From positions 1,965,501 through 2,029,500 of the forward strand of contig CP029329.1 of assembly GCA_003129525.1 (NCBI GenBank): a stretch of DNA of 64,000 nt. The letters run 5' to 3'. Source of the stretch: Clostridium beijerinckii. GTDB lineage: Bacteria; Bacillota; Clostridia; Clostridiales; Clostridiaceae. The position numbers and the translations under genes are program-made. Numbering within the stretch: position 1 is the stretch's first letter; every line of letters begins with the position of its first letter. This document shows, piece after piece, positions 8,600 through 18,229 of the stretch. The notes below the pieces were generated by a model, which saw only the letters and a program-made list of their open reading frames with translations, ran no database searches and had not been told where the DNA came from.

Positions 8600-10759
8600 A
8601 TGGCGAAGGTTATTATTGCGGAAAAACCATCTGTTGCTAAGAATATTGCAGATGCATTTAAAATTAAAAACAGGAAAGACGGCTATTTTGAAGGTAATGG
8701 CTATTATATAACATGGGCATTTGGACATCTTTTGCAGCTTTATGATGCAAAGGATTATGATGAAAACATGAAGGGCTGGAGATTTGAGAAGTTTCCATTT
8801 ATTCCAGAGCATTTTTTGTATAAGGTAAAATGCGATAGTGCGGATAGAACTATAGAAGATAAGGGGGCAAAAAAGCAACTTGGAATAATAAAGAGTCTAA
8901 TTGACAGAGAAGATGTAGACGGAATTATCTCAGCTACGGATTTTGATAGGGAAGGTCAGGTTATAGCCGATGAATTATTTGGCTATTTTGAGGTCAAAAA
9001 ACCTATATATAGATTGCTTTTAAACGAATGGACACCTGATGAAGTTAAAAGTGGTATGGAATCTTTAAAGGATAATAAAGAGATGCAATCACTTCAAGAT
9101 GCTGGTATAGGAAGGCAATGGAGTGATTGGATTATTGGAATTAATTTAACTTCTGTAAGTACGTTAAAATATAAATTTGAAGAAAATAAGACTATTAATA
9201 TAGGGAGAGTGCTATTACCTACATTAAAGATTATTTATGATAGAGATAAAGAAATAGAAAATTTTACAGCAACAACTTACTATAAATTAGTATCAAATTT
9301 TAAAACTTCAAGAAATGGCGAATTTGAAGGACTTTATTATGAAAATGATTCTGAAAAGTTTGAAAAAAAAGAAGATTTAGATAAGTATATTCCTTTATTA
9401 GAAGGATCAACTGCTAAGATTATCGATAAACAAACAGAATTAAAAAAGGAATATCCACCTTATTTATTTAATTTATCAAATTTACAAGGGTATGTTACAA
9501 GTAAATACAAAGGTTGGACATCGGATAAGGTTTTAAAGGTTGCACAATCTCTTTATGAAAAGAAACTTACAACTTATCCTAGAACAGCAAGTGTTGTTTT
9601 AGAAGAAAGTTTGAAGGATAGGGCAAAAAAAGTTTTAGATACTTTAAAAGTTGGTTTACCATATGAAAAAGATATTAAGTTTAATACATCTAAAAGAATT
9701 TTTGATAGCTCGAAAGTTGAAAGCCATAGTGCTATAACTCCAACATATATTAAACCATCAGGATTATCTGCAGACGAAAAGGTGGTTTATGAAGCTATTA
9801 AAAATAGATTTATAATGCAATTTATGCCTATAGCTGAGTTTGAAGAAACAAAGGTGACTTTGAAAGCTAATAATTCAGAAGTTAGAGGCATATTTATTTC
9901 TAAGGGAAAAGTAAAACTTGTGGAAGGATGGAAGGTAGTAGAAAAAATAGAAAGTAAAGATATAATTCTTCCAAAGATTGAAATAGATGAAAGTGTAGAT
10001 ATTATAGATTCAAAAGTAAATTCAGTTACTAAAAAACCACCCAAATATCATACTGAAAAAACTTTACTTAGAGTTATGGAAACGTGCGGAAAAGGTGTTG
10101 AAGGTACGGAAGATTCAGAAGAGATGATGCAAGCTATTTTGAGCGGATATAGTATAGGTACACCAGCAACCCGTGCTGAAACTATAAAAAAGCTAAAGGA
10201 TATAGGCTATCTAAAATCTAAAGGGAAAAATCTTATGTGCACAGACCTTGGAATAAATCTAGTAGAAATTTTTCCTGTGAAAGATTTATTAGACTTAGAG
10301 TATACAGGAAAACTAGAAAAAACTCTTTCTGATATTGAAAAGGGTAAATTCGAAAAAAGTGATTTTATGAAAATGATAACAGATTTTACAATTGAGTCTG
10401 TTGATTCAATAAAGAAAGATGAAGGTGCATTATCAAGATTTAAAGTAGAAATACCTAAAGATGTTAAAAGCTTAGGACCATGTCCTATTTGTGGAAATGC
10501 AGTAATTGAAGGAGAAAAAAGTTTTGGCTGTAGCAATTGGAAAAATGGTTGCAAATATACAATTTGGAAGGATGATAAATATATTGCATCCTTTGGGAAA
10601 AAGATATCTAAGGAAATGGTTGAACTTTTGCTTAAAAATGGCAAAGTAGGATTTAGAAACTTAAAAAGTAAAAAAGGGAATACATTTTCAGCTTATTTTA
10701 AATACGAAAAAAATGAAGAAACGGGATATTTTAATTGGAAGATTGAGTTTATAGATTAA
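8600..10759 (+). CDS. topB: DNA topoisomerase III
   Basis: A 719-residue type IA topoisomerase. The N-terminal TOPRIM domain starts AEKPSVAKNIADAF and has the acidic ATDFDREGQ motif (about residues 113-121). The active-site Tyr is in KLTTYPRTAS (Tyr326). A C-terminal zinc ribbon is present (CPIC ... CSNWKNGC, about 630-655). The enzyme relaxes and decatenates DNA by single-strand passage in the cytoplasm. The start has GGAGG 15 bases upstream. Clostridia often carry several topB-like genes, some on plasmids; this one has no mobile neighbours and looks chromosomal. Confidence 0.94.
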   Translation: MAKVIIAEKPSVAKNIADAFKIKNRKDGYFEGNGYYITWAFGHLLQLYDAKDYDENMKGWRFEKFPFIPEHFLYKVKCDSADRTIEDKGAKKQLGIIKSLIDREDVDGIISATDFDREGQVIADELFGYFEVKKPIYRLLLNEWTPDEVKSGMESLKDNKEMQSLQDAGIGRQWSDWIIGINLTSVSTLKYKFEENKTINIGRVLLPTLKIIYDRDKEIENFTATTYYKLVSNFKTSRNGEFEGLYYENDSEKFEKKEDLDKYIPLLEGSTAKIIDKQTELKKEYPPYLFNLSNLQGYVTSKYKGWTSDKVLKVAQSLYEKKLTTYPRTASVVLEESLKDRAKKVLDTLKVGLPYEKDIKFNTSKRIFDSSKVESHSAITPTYIKPSGLSADEKVVYEAIKNRFIMQFMPIAEFEETKVTLKANNSEVRGIFISKGKVKLVEGWKVVEKIESKDIILPKIEIDESVDIIDSKVNSVTKKPPKYHTEKTLLRVMETCGKGVEGTEDSEEMMQAILSGYSIGTPATRAETIKKLKDIGYLKSKGKNLMCTDLGINLVEIFPVKDLLDLEYTGKLEKTLSDIEKGKFEKSDFMKMITDFTIESVDSIKKDEGALSRFKVEIPKDVKSLGPCPICGNAVIEGEKSFGCSNWKNGCKYTIWKDDKYIASFGKKISKEMVELLLKNGKVGFRNLKSKKGNTFSAYFKYEKNEETGYFNWKIEFID

Positions 10760-11013
10760 TATTTACATATAAAACACATGTTTTAGAATTTTGAATATAT
10801 TTAAGAAAGTAAAAATACTCAATTTGATATCTTGAGGATAAGTTTTAGAAAGACTATCTTCAAGATATTTAATTTGTAGAATAATTAATAATTAAAGATA
10901 TTCTATAATAATTTGAAAGAAATTTAAATTATTATGTTTAAAATTAAAGAATAAAATGTAATAATAAGAATAATGATGATAATATTGCCAACATATGAAA
11001 AAAATATAATGTA
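10760..11013. other. Intergenic region with an imperfect inverted repeat
   Basis: An inverted repeat at about 10820-10875 pairs CAATTTGATATCTTGAGGAT with a near-copy on the other arm. It may end the topB transcript, although no T-run follows. The rest is AT-rich and probably carries the promoter for the riboswitch transcript. Confidence 0.45.
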
Positions 11014-11095
11014 AAAAGCACACTTATCTAAAGATAAGGCCGCAAAGCTATGAGTCTAAGGAAAATGAGATTTTCTAGGATTGTCAGGTTGCCAA
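11014..11095 (+). ncRNA. GEMM-I riboswitch (cyclic di-GMP class I type)
   Basis: The sequence shows the GEMM-I core in order: a first stem ACTTATC TAAA GATAAG with the conserved tetraloop-like AAA, then CCGCAAAGC, the GAGTCTAAGG junction, a second hairpin (GGAAAATGAGATTTTCTAGG) and the closing AGGTTGCC. The family binds c-di-GMP or, in variants, cGAMP. It is followed 40 bases later by a strong terminator, so it probably controls transcription of the acyltransferase and chemoreceptor genes. The ligand variant and switch direction are not determined here. Confidence 0.85.
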
Positions 11096-11135
11096 ATGAA
11101 TATACAATAATAAATTATATATTTGATTGTCTTTT

Positions 11136-11166
11136 GGTACCTACGCTTTATAGGTACCTTTTAATT
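11136..11166 (+). terminator. Rho-independent terminator of the riboswitch
   Basis: GGTACCTA and TAGGTACC form a perfect 8-bp stem around CGCTTTA, followed by TTTTAATTTTT. The place just after the GEMM aptamer and about 120 bases before the first gene fits an expression platform. Confidence 0.85.
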
Positions 11167-11288
11167 TTTACAATTATTTTTTTCATGGGAAAAATAGACT
11201 TAATGTAAATTTAATAAAATCGCAAAGTGAAATAATAAATAAAGACAGGAGGAGAGATTATTTTTCGATTTAATAATCAGAACAGTAC

Positions 11289-12032
11289 ATGAGTAAAATA
11301 AATAGTTTATTGCAAAAAACAGAAGAAATAATAAATAAAGGTATAACTAAAGATGGTGTAATAGAAATTTTAAATGCACTAAAATGTTCTTTTCCATTTG
11401 ATGTTTTAGAAGAAATCCAATTATATGGGGATTATTTACCTAAAAATCAGGAACTAGGTTTTTCAGAAGAAAAAAGATACTTACATTTTTTATGGGATGT
11501 ATTAGATAAATCACCTATGTGTCTTATATCTAACTTTGCTATTCCATTTAGAAGAATATTAGCAATGAAATTATTTAAGTCATGTGGAAAAAATTTTATA
11601 GCTGAAGAAAATGTTCGTTTTAATGTGCCAGATAATATCGAAATTGGTGACGATGTATTTTTAAACAGGGGAGTATTTATGGATTCTAAAGGTGGTGTAA
11701 CGTTAGGGAATTCAGTAGTAATAACTGAAGGCGTAACAATATTTACTCATTCTCATACAGAAGATGATCATGTTTTAAGAACGTATGCACCTGTAATCAT
11801 AAAAGATTATGCTAAAATATATTCAAATTCGACAATATTACCAGGTGTAACAATTGGAAAGCAGTCTATAGTAGCTGCTTGTTCGCTATTAGATAAAAGT
11901 GTAGAAGACAATGCGTTAGTAGCAGGAGTACCTGCGAAAAACGTAAGAGATCGGAAAACTTTTAATAAAAGCGAAGATGAGTTAAATCACATATGGTTTT
12001 ATAATAACGAATTTCAAAAATCGGAAGTATAG
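11289..12032 (+). CDS. Hexapeptide-repeat acyltransferase (maltose/galactoside O-acetyltransferase-like)
   Basis: A 247-residue protein whose C-terminal 140 residues form a left-handed beta-helix: repeated IGDDVFLNRGV, LGNSVVITEGV and IYSNSTILPGVTIGKQSIV units, with the loop TIFTHSHTEDDH supplying the likely catalytic His. The N-terminal about 100 residues are an extension absent from short maltose acetyltransferases. It likely transfers an acetyl group from acetyl-CoA to a sugar or glycan; the acceptor is unknown. Location behind the GEMM riboswitch suggests second-messenger control, perhaps of a surface glycan. No good RBS is next to the ATG; AGGAGGAG lies about 35 bases upstream, so the start is uncertain. 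Confidence 0.75.
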   Translation: MSKINSLLQKTEEIINKGITKDGVIEILNALKCSFPFDVLEEIQLYGDYLPKNQELGFSEEKRYLHFLWDVLDKSPMCLISNFAIPFRRILAMKLFKSCGKNFIAEENVRFNVPDNIEIGDDVFLNRGVFMDSKGGVTLGNSVVITEGVTIFTHSHTEDDHVLRTYAPVIIKDYAKIYSNSTILPGVTIGKQSIVAACSLLDKSVEDNALVAGVPAKNVRDRKTFNKSEDELNHIWFYNNEFQKSEV

Positions 12033-12076
12033 TAAAAGTTTTAAATATTAAATGTTTATAAGGAGATTAAAAAAAT

Positions 12077-14218
12077 ATGAAAATATCTTTTAACTACAAG
12101 AAAATGTCATTTAAATCAAAATTTATGGCTGTGATTTTACCATTGGTTATAGTTGGATTGCTATCGCTAACAGGAGTAGCGTATGCGAATTTTCACAATA
12201 TAATGGACACAGAGCTAACTAATTCAATGTCACTTAGAACAACAGAAGCTACAAATCATATTAATACTTGGCTAACCAGCAGGCTTGCAGAAGTACGTGA
12301 AACTGTTCAAAATCCTATGGTGAAACGTGTTGTGGACATTAATCCTAATCTTAATCTTAACGCTGTGGATGAATCGATAAATTTTATTGATGAATTAAAT
12401 TTATCACGTTGGAATTTTATTAATACAACATATCCAGATCAATATGCAGCTTTACATATTGTAAATTTTCTAGAACCTAATGAATGGAGTAATACTGAGA
12501 GTTTAGGTAAACTTGAAGCACGTTATTATAATGTGAAAAATGGACAATTTGCAACTGCTCCATGGGCAAAAGCTGCTGCGGCAGAAGCTGGACAAAGATA
12601 TTCTAAGACTAATGGTGTTCCTTATGATGCCATATTTAATCCAACATATTCTGAAGCTTATGCAAGAAATGTTGTAATGATGTTTGCATGGCAAAAAAAT
12701 ACTGAAGGTAAAGTTGTTGCAGGTGCAGCATCAAGTGTAACAATAGAAACAATAGAGGAACAAGTTAAAGCCCTAAAATATGGAGAAAAGGGTTATGGAA
12801 TGTTGTTAGCTAAAGATGGAACTTTTATTGTTCATCCAAACGAGGATTGGGCGATGAAGGAAAAAATCAGTACAGTTAATGATCCAGATCTTAATAAGCT
12901 TAATGAACTTATTGCTACAGGAAAAGCAGGTATGTTCAGATTTGGTGAAGGAAGTGAGAAACAAATTGCTTTTTATGCTCCGGCACCAATAGCAGAGTGG
13001 ACTGTAGTTAATGTAGTTTATGAAAATGAATTATTTGCAGCAGCAAATAAATTACTTTTAATCATGTTAGGAATAGCAATTGCAATTATAATCATTTTAT
13101 CATTAGCCATATACGCTGTAGCTAGTCATCTTGTTAGACCATTAATTCGTCTTAATAAATTTGCTGAAGTTGTATCTACTGGTGACTTAAGTGGTTCTAT
13201 AAAAGTGGAATCAGAAGATGAAATTGGAAATCTTACTCGAGCATTTAATAATACTATTGAAGCTTTAAGAAATATAGTAACAGATATAACTAATGAATCA
13301 ATAAAAGTTAATGATGTTTCTAGTAATCTTGCTACTTCATGTGATGATAGCAGTAAAGTTACAGTAGAAGTTGCTAAGACAATACAAGTTATAGCAGAAA
13401 ATACTACTGAACAAGCAAGACAAGTTTCTTTATCTGTTGATAAGACAAATGAAATAGAAGAAGCAAGCAGTGCAGTTATTAACAAGTGTAACCATATGCT
13501 TGAAACCGCTGAGGAATCACATAATATAAGTGCAGTAGCCTTTGAAGCTGTTGACAAAGCAGTAGACAGTATGAAAATAATTGTTGAAAACAATAATAGC
13601 AACTTAAATGAGAGTAAAATATTACTTGGTAGATCAACAGAAATTGGTAAAATTGTTGAGGTTATTACTAGCATTGCTAGTCAAACTAATTTACTTGCGC
13701 TTAATGCGGCTATTGAAGCAGCGCGTGCTGGGGAACAAGGACGTGGGTTTGCTGTTGTTGCAGATGAAGTTAGAACACTTGCTGAGCAGTCAGCTAATGC
13801 TGCTAATCAAATATCAAGTCTTATAAATAGTATACAATTACAAATTGTATCTATAACTGATAGTATGGACAAGGGTTCCGCTGAAATTACTATTGGTATG
13901 GAAACTGCATTACAAGCAGAAACTCATTTTGAGGATATTGAAAAGGCTATTGGCAATATTTTCTCTGTTGTACGTGATGTACATTCTGCAACAGAATCAA
14001 TGACTCAAACTGCTAAAAGTACTGTAACAGAAATGCAAGAGACATCTGCTATATCTGAGCAGACAGCAGCTGCTACAGAAGAGGTATCAGCTTCAGTAGA
14101 AGAACAGTCTGCCACTATGGGGGAAATTGGTAATTCGGCTAATCAATTATCAAAACTGGCTCATAGATTAAATGAATTAGTATCACAATTTAAAATTTCT
14201 AATAGTGATAAAAAATAA
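12077..14218 (+). CDS. Methyl-accepting chemotaxis protein with double-Cache-like sensor
   Basis: A 713-residue chemoreceptor. A first membrane helix at about 15-37 and a second at about 325-350 enclose a roughly 285-residue extracellular dCache-like sensor domain ([20 protein letters not shown]). HAMP follows (about 350-405), then a long signalling coiled coil with the conserved hairpin tip [20 protein letters not shown] and [16 protein letters not shown]. It would control CheA kinase and flagellar rotation; the ligand is unknown. It starts 44 bases after the acyltransferase gene with AAGGAG, so both probably share the riboswitch-controlled transcript, a known pattern for c-di-GMP control of motility. 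Confidence 0.92.
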   Translation: MKISFNYKKMSFKSKFMAVILPLVIVGLLSLTGVAYANFHNIMDTELTNSMSLRTTEATNHINTWLTSRLAEVRETVQNPMVKRVVDINPNLNLNAVDESINFIDELNLSRWNFINTTYPDQYAALHIVNFLEPNEWSNTESLGKLEARYYNVKNGQFATAPWAKAAAAEAGQRYSKTNGVPYDAIFNPTYSEAYARNVVMMFAWQKNTEGKVVAGAASSVTIETIEEQVKALKYGEKGYGMLLAKDGTFIVHPNEDWAMKEKISTVNDPDLNKLNELIATGKAGMFRFGEGSEKQIAFYAPAPIAEWTVVNVVYENELFAAANKLLLIMLGIAIAIIIILSLAIYAVASHLVRPLIRLNKFAEVVSTGDLSGSIKVESEDEIGNLTRAFNNTIEALRNIVTDITNESIKVNDVSSNLATSCDDSSKVTVEVAKTIQVIAENTTEQARQVSLSVDKTNEIEEASSAVINKCNHMLETAEESHNISAVAFEAVDKAVDSMKIIVENNNSNLNESKILLGRSTEIGKIVEVITSIASQTNLLALNAAIEAARAGEQGRGFAVVADEVRTLAEQSANAANQISSLINSIQLQIVSITDSMDKGSAEITIGMETALQAETHFEDIEKAIGNIFSVVRDVHSATESMTQTAKSTVTEMQETSAISEQTAAATEEVSASVEEQSATMGEIGNSANQLSKLAHRLNELVSQFKISNSDKK

Positions 14219-14440
14219 AGGGAAATTAGAAGATGTGCCTGATACTTTTGAAGCAACAATTAATATAGAACTTTATATAAAAGATTAACCTATTATTTAA
14301 ATTCATAATTTGTAATATAATAGTTCATATGTCAATATAAAATGAAAATAAATATCTCATTTTATATTGACATATAAAACTTAAGAAGGTAAGATTATAT
14401 AAGTAATTTTAAAGAAATAATAGAATTTGTAGAAAACAAT
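14219..14440. other. Intergenic region with a perfect 17-bp inverted repeat
   Basis: ATGTCAATATAAAATGA (14329-14345) and its exact reverse complement (14357-14373) form a stem-loop after the chemoreceptor gene. No T-run follows, so a terminator or processing site is uncertain. Nothing else was recognised apart from a short open frame overlapping the chemoreceptor end. Confidence 0.5.
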
Positions 14441-14513
14441 GGCGTTTTCATTTCAAAGGGAAAAATATATTCAATGATGGATATACCCTTTTGAAGTGAG
14501 AGCGCTTTTTTTA
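14441..14513 (+). terminator. Terminator-like leader hairpin upstream of the ammonium transporter gene
   Basis: GGCGTTTTCATTTCAAAGGG pairs with CCCTTTTGAAGTGAGAGCGC (14486-14505; G-U pairs and one bulge) and is followed by TTTTTTT. It lies 69 bases upstream of the amtB start, so it either ends an upstream transcript or acts as an attenuator of amtB. Confidence 0.65.
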
Positions 14514-14581
14514 TTCATTAAGAAATTACAATAAAGTAAATAATTGAAATAATTGAAGTTATTGAGGTAGGAGGAATAAAA

Positions 14582-15814
14582 ATGGAATTGTTAAATGGAG
14601 CAGATATGGGATTTGTAATTATTTGTGCTGCGTTAGTAATGCTAATGGTACCAGGGTTAGCTTTATTTTATGGTGGTATGGTAAGGAGTAAAAATGTACT
14701 AAGTATTACAGTACAAAACTATGCAGCTCTTGTTGTTATATCTCTACAGTGGATTTTTGTAGGATATACCTTAGCCTTTGGTCCTGATATAAATGGAGTA
14801 ATTGGAGGATTAGATTGGAGCTTTTTAAAAAATATAGGTATTACACCTAATACGGATTACGCAAGTACAATACCACATTTAGAATTTGTAGTGTTCCAAT
14901 TAATGTTTTCAGCAATTACTGCAGCTGTTATTTCAGGTTCTGTTGCTGAACGTATGAGATTTCCGGCCTTTCTGATATTTATTATTTTATGGAGTACATT
15001 AGTGTATGATCCTATTGCTCATTGGGTCTGGGGTACAAATGGATGGATAAAGAATTTAGGAGTTCTTGATTTTGCTGGAGGACATGCTGTTGAGATGAAT
15101 TCAGGTATTTCTGGACTTGTTGCAGCAATATTTATTGGTAAAAGAAAGAAGGTAATCCCAGAACCACATCATATACCTATGGCAATACTAGGTGGAGGAC
15201 TTTTATGGTTTGGATGGTTTGGATTTAATGCAGGAAGTGCTCTTGCTATGAATTTTACGGCTGTTAATGCTTTTGTTACTACAAATACTTCTGCGGCAGC
15301 AGGAGCAGTGGGGTGGGTAGCTTGTGAATGGATTCTTTACAAGAAACCTACAGCACTTGGAATAGTCAGCGGAGCCATAGCTGGATTAGTTGCAATAACT
15401 CAAGGTGCGGGATTTGTAAGTCCTATATCAGCAATATTTATTGGATTAATTGGGGGAACATTGAGTTTCTTTGCTATAGCAGTATTAAAAAGAAAATTAG
15501 GATATGATGATACTTTAGATGCTTTTGGTTGTCACGGAGTAGCAGGGATATGGGGGTCTATAGCTACAGCTATATTTGCATCAAAGTCAATTAATCCAGC
15601 AGGCGCAGATGGATTAATATATGGAAACTTTCATCTTTTAAAAGTTCATTTAATATCAGCATGTGCTACTGTCTTATATGCAGCAACTGTAACTTTTATA
15701 ATACTTAAGATTATGAGTTATGTGATGAACATAAGAGTTACTGCAAATCAAGAAGTAGAAGGATTAGATATATCTTTACATGGAGAAGAAGCATATTCAG
15801 GTTTTAATGGATAA
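14582..15814 (+). CDS. amtB: Ammonium transporter, Amt family
   Basis: A 410-residue Amt/MEP/Rh channel with about eleven membrane helices. Family features include the FYGGMVRSKN stretch (about 30), IAHWVWG with the pore aromatic region, LDFAGGHAVEMNSG (about 160, conserved Asp) and the second pore His in DAFGCHGVAGIWG (about 318). It carries ammonium into the cell. No glnK/P-II gene adjoins it, unlike most amtB loci. The start has GGAGG. The next gene is a broken binding-protein gene of an SsuABC-like importer, so the region may be a nitrogen-uptake cluster. Confidence 0.93.
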   Translation: MELLNGADMGFVIICAALVMLMVPGLALFYGGMVRSKNVLSITVQNYAALVVISLQWIFVGYTLAFGPDINGVIGGLDWSFLKNIGITPNTDYASTIPHLEFVVFQLMFSAITAAVISGSVAERMRFPAFLIFIILWSTLVYDPIAHWVWGTNGWIKNLGVLDFAGGHAVEMNSGISGLVAAIFIGKRKKVIPEPHHIPMAILGGGLLWFGWFGFNAGSALAMNFTAVNAFVTTNTSAAAGAVGWVACEWILYKKPTALGIVSGAIAGLVAITQGAGFVSPISAIFIGLIGGTLSFFAIAVLKRKLGYDDTLDAFGCHGVAGIWGSIATAIFASKSINPAGADGLIYGNFHLLKVHLISACATVLYAATVTFIILKIMSYVMNIRVTANQEVEGLDISLHGEEAYSGFNG

Positions 15815-16032
15815 AAATTAGTTTTAATAAAAAAGAGGGAAATCTTACTTTGTAATATAGGCAATGAGGAAGTATTAAGCAATTGAAAGATTTAAATACC
15901 ATTTTAGGCCATATTGTCTAAAGTTTTTTCCCTATCAGACAAAACCTTATTTATGGATTCATATATATTAGAACAATCTTCGATTAAATATCATATTATA
16001 CACCATGAATATTATTAGGAGATGTTTTCTTC
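15815..16032. other. Intergenic leader of the split ABC operon
   Basis: AT-rich gap likely to hold the promoter of the binding-protein gene. No riboswitch that I recognise and no clear terminator after amtB were found. Confidence 0.35.
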
Positions 16033-16257
16033 ATGAGAAAGAAGTTAAAAGTATTAACTGCGTTATTGATTTCAAGTGTAACTGCTATATCTATGTTTGG
16101 ATGTGGTAATACCAAAACTGATGAAGGTAAAGTGACTGTACGTTTAAATGAAGTAACACGTTCTGTTTTTTATGCACCAATGTATGTTGCTATGAGTGAA
16201 GGTTTTTTTGTTGAAAATGGAATTGAGATTGATTTACAAACAGGTCAAGCCCCTTGA
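16033..16257 (+). pseudogene. 5' part of ABC substrate-binding protein gene, split by the mobile element
   Basis: The first 72 codons belong to an NMT1/SsuA/ThiY-like binding lipoprotein: signal region ending in a lipobox-like SMFGCGN (Cys about 24), then VRLNEVTRSVFYAPMYVAMS, typical of this fold. After CAAG at 16246-16249 the frame leaves the gene and stops at TGA (16255-16257), adding only AP. The missing part lies at 23343-24140. When joined at CAAG the frame reads DLQTGQGADKTMQA without interruption. The separated N-terminal piece alone cannot bind substrate. Confidence 0.9.
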
Positions 16258-16268
16258 ACTCGCTTGCG
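16236..16268. other. attL junction of the serine-recombinase element
   Basis: Chromosomal sequence up to ACAGGT, then CAAG (16246-16249), then element sequence CCCCTT and the arm GAACTCGCTTGCG (16256-16268). The arm is the inverted partner of CGCAAGTGAGTTC at the other end. Crossover position within CAAG is not resolved. Confidence 0.85.
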
Positions 16269-16283
16269 AAGGAATGGACAATA

Positions 16284-16327
16284 ATGGTAGCAAAGATTCT
16301 ATTTTTTTTTATCATCATTGCTACCAA
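16284..16327. terminator. Inverted repeat at the 3' end of the recombinase gene
   Basis: TGGTAGCAA and TTGCTACCA form a stem overlapping the recombinase stop codon, with a long T-run in the loop. It probably ends the recombinase transcript just before attL, although no T-run follows the stem on the minus strand. Confidence 0.45.
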
Positions 16328-17942
16328 TGAAATTAAGGTTTAAGTCTCCTCTATTTCCATCCCATGTAACTTTATCTGTTAGTCCTCTAATTAGTTCTTT
16401 TATTTCATCGTGAGTCAAGGTATCTATTATAGAGCACTTTTCCAGTAGGCACTTTATGAAGGATAAAGTTAATTCTTCCATATCTATTTGTTCAATTGTA
16501 TTATTAGCATCATTTAGGTCTTTATTAAGTTGTGTTATTTCTTTCTTAAGTTCCTTTATCTTAGGAATGATGAAATCTCCTAAATCAGGTTCTAAGGACA
16601 CTTTAGTGAGGAGATTATCTATTTGATGTTTTTTTTGTTTAATAAGGACATTAAGGTTACTTTCTAAATTATCTTTAGCAACTGCTTTTCTAGTTTGTTT
16701 ATTTTTCGCCATAAGATTTTTTAGAAAGGTTTCTTTAGTTTTACCTAGGTCCTTTATGGCATTTATAACAACTGGATCTATTTGTTCTACTTTTCCATTT
16801 GGATTATCACATCTAGTTCCTTTAGAGTCTTTTTTCATTGTACAAGCATAGTAGTATAGTTTATTTCCAGTTTTTTTACTAACTGGACCATGCATTATTC
16901 TCATTGGAGAGCCACATTTTGCACATTTCATTATACCTGTCAATAAAGCATTATGGCTTCTTGCTGATACTGTGAATTTATCACCATTTCCTGTATACAT
17001 TTTTTGAACTTTAAGCCAGTTTTCTGATTCTATTATTCCTTTATGTTTGCTAACAGCAACTATCCAATCTGAGGTATTTCTAAATTCGCGACCATGATTA
17101 CCATCTTTTGAATAGATTGTTTTAAGCTTATTGTAAGTTAGAAATCCATTGATTCCATCAGGTGTTCCACATAAAGTCATACCTTGTGAACCAAGATAAT
17201 CAAATATTTCTTCACTAGATTTTGCATAAACAGGATTAGTTAATATTGATCTTAAGGTTGATTTTCTAAAATTGGCTCCAGTTCTTGTTTTATAGTAGCG
17301 CTCAAGAAGATAGGCTTCAACGCTACTTAATGATTTAAGTTCTAGGTATTTATCATATATTAATTTAACTATTTTCAATTCTTCATCGTCAATTGATAAT
17401 TTAGCCATTGAACGTTGAGTCATATTTTCATCATAGTATGTTACAAGAGTAGATTTATAGCCAAGTGGTGGAGTCCCACCAAGCCATCTGCCAGACTTTG
17501 CAAGTTCAAGCATGTTATCTCTTACACGTTCTGCAATGGTTTCACGTTCCAGCTGAGCGAATACTGAAGCTATGTATATCATTGCTCTTCCCATTGGTGA
17601 GCTAGTGTCAAATTGTTCTCTTATGCTTACAAAATCAACATTGTATCTTTGAAGAGTTTCAAGGGTAGAAGAGAAGTCAGCTACATTTCTAGAGATACGG
17701 TCTAATCTATAGCATATTAATATATCAAATTTCTTTAAAGAAACATCATTCATGAGCCTCTGAAATTCAGGCCTGTTAGTATTTCCACCAGAGAATCCTT
17801 CATCTTCATATATTAGAAATTCATAAGATTCATTATTTCTATTTTGATTTGATAAGTAATCCTTACACATTTGAACTTGATTTTCTATACTGTCACCTTT
17901 TCCAGTGAATTTTGATTTTCTACTATATATTGCTACTTTCAT
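16299..17942 (-). CDS. Large serine recombinase (integrase)
   Basis: A 547-residue recombinase. The N-terminal resolvase domain starts with VAIYSRKSKFTGKGDSIENQ (catalytic Ser10 in the RKS motif) and carries the conserved Arg region YRLDRISRN and QFDTSSPMGRAMIYIASVFA. The recombinase domain spans about 150-310. A zinc ribbon follows (CAKCGSP ... YYAC ... RCDNPNG, about 338-380), then the coiled coil typical of large serine integrases. Length and order are complete, so activity is plausible. It lies next to attL with RBS GAGGTGG. It inserts and, with a directionality factor, excises DNA at short att sites. It resembles the TndX/SpoIVCA group. Confidence 0.93.
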   Translation of the reverse strand: MKVAIYSRKSKFTGKGDSIENQVQMCKDYLSNQNRNNESYEFLIYEDEGFSGGNTNRPEFQRLMNDVSLKKFDILICYRLDRISRNVADFSSTLETLQRYNVDFVSIREQFDTSSPMGRAMIYIASVFAQLERETIAERVRDNMLELAKSGRWLGGTPPLGYKSTLVTYYDENMTQRSMAKLSIDDEELKIVKLIYDKYLELKSLSSVEAYLLERYYKTRTGANFRKSTLRSILTNPVYAKSSEEIFDYLGSQGMTLCGTPDGINGFLTYNKLKTIYSKDGNHGREFRNTSDWIVAVSKHKGIIESENWLKVQKMYTGNGDKFTVSARSHNALLTGIMKCAKCGSPMRIMHGPVSKKTGNKLYYYACTMKKDSKGTRCDNPNGKVEQIDPVVINAIKDLGKTKETFLKNLMAKNKQTRKAVAKDNLESNLNVLIKQKKHQIDNLLTKVSLEPDLGDFIIPKIKELKKEITQLNKDLNDANNTIEQIDMEELTLSFIKCLLEKCSIIDTLTHDEIKELIRGLTDKVTWDGNRGDLNLNFIGSNDDKKK

Positions 17943-17989
17943 GTTGCCACCTCATTTTCATCATAGAAAAATTTACATTGAATAATAAG

Positions 17990-18042
17990 TATTAATGTAA
18001 AGTGAAATAACTGTTTATAATAGTTATTCATTTACATTAATA
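17990..18042. promoter_or_regulatory. Dyad between the recombinase gene and the small divergent ORF
   Basis: ATTAATGTAAAGTGAAATAACT and AGTTATTCATTTACATTAAT are near-perfect inverted arms around about 10 bases. A further TTTACATTGAAT lies at 17972. The position just upstream of the recombinase start suggests an operator or a paired promoter, but no bound protein can be named. Confidence 0.5.
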
Positions 18043-18229
18043 ATATGAAAATTAAAAGAGGAAATTACATGTATTTATGTATATTTATTTCACATGCATA
18101 AGTTTTAATTTGTATATTGATTAAATAAAAGATTATATTTATTAGACTTAATGATTTTATTGGAAATTAATTTTAATTTAGGAGGTTGCATAGTATGAAC
18201 TAAGCAATGTTTAAGGGAGAACGGGTTTT

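Noticed and set aside
11257..11292. ATT-started leader peptide coupled to the acyltransferase
   Set aside because: A frame from the AGGAGGAG site ends in TGA overlapping the ATG, but ATT starts are very rare and nothing else supports it.
14200..14287. Short frame ending VPDTFEATINIELYIKD overlapping the chemoreceptor end
   Set aside because: It looks faintly protein-like but has no RBS of its own and is under 30 codons; not called as a gene.
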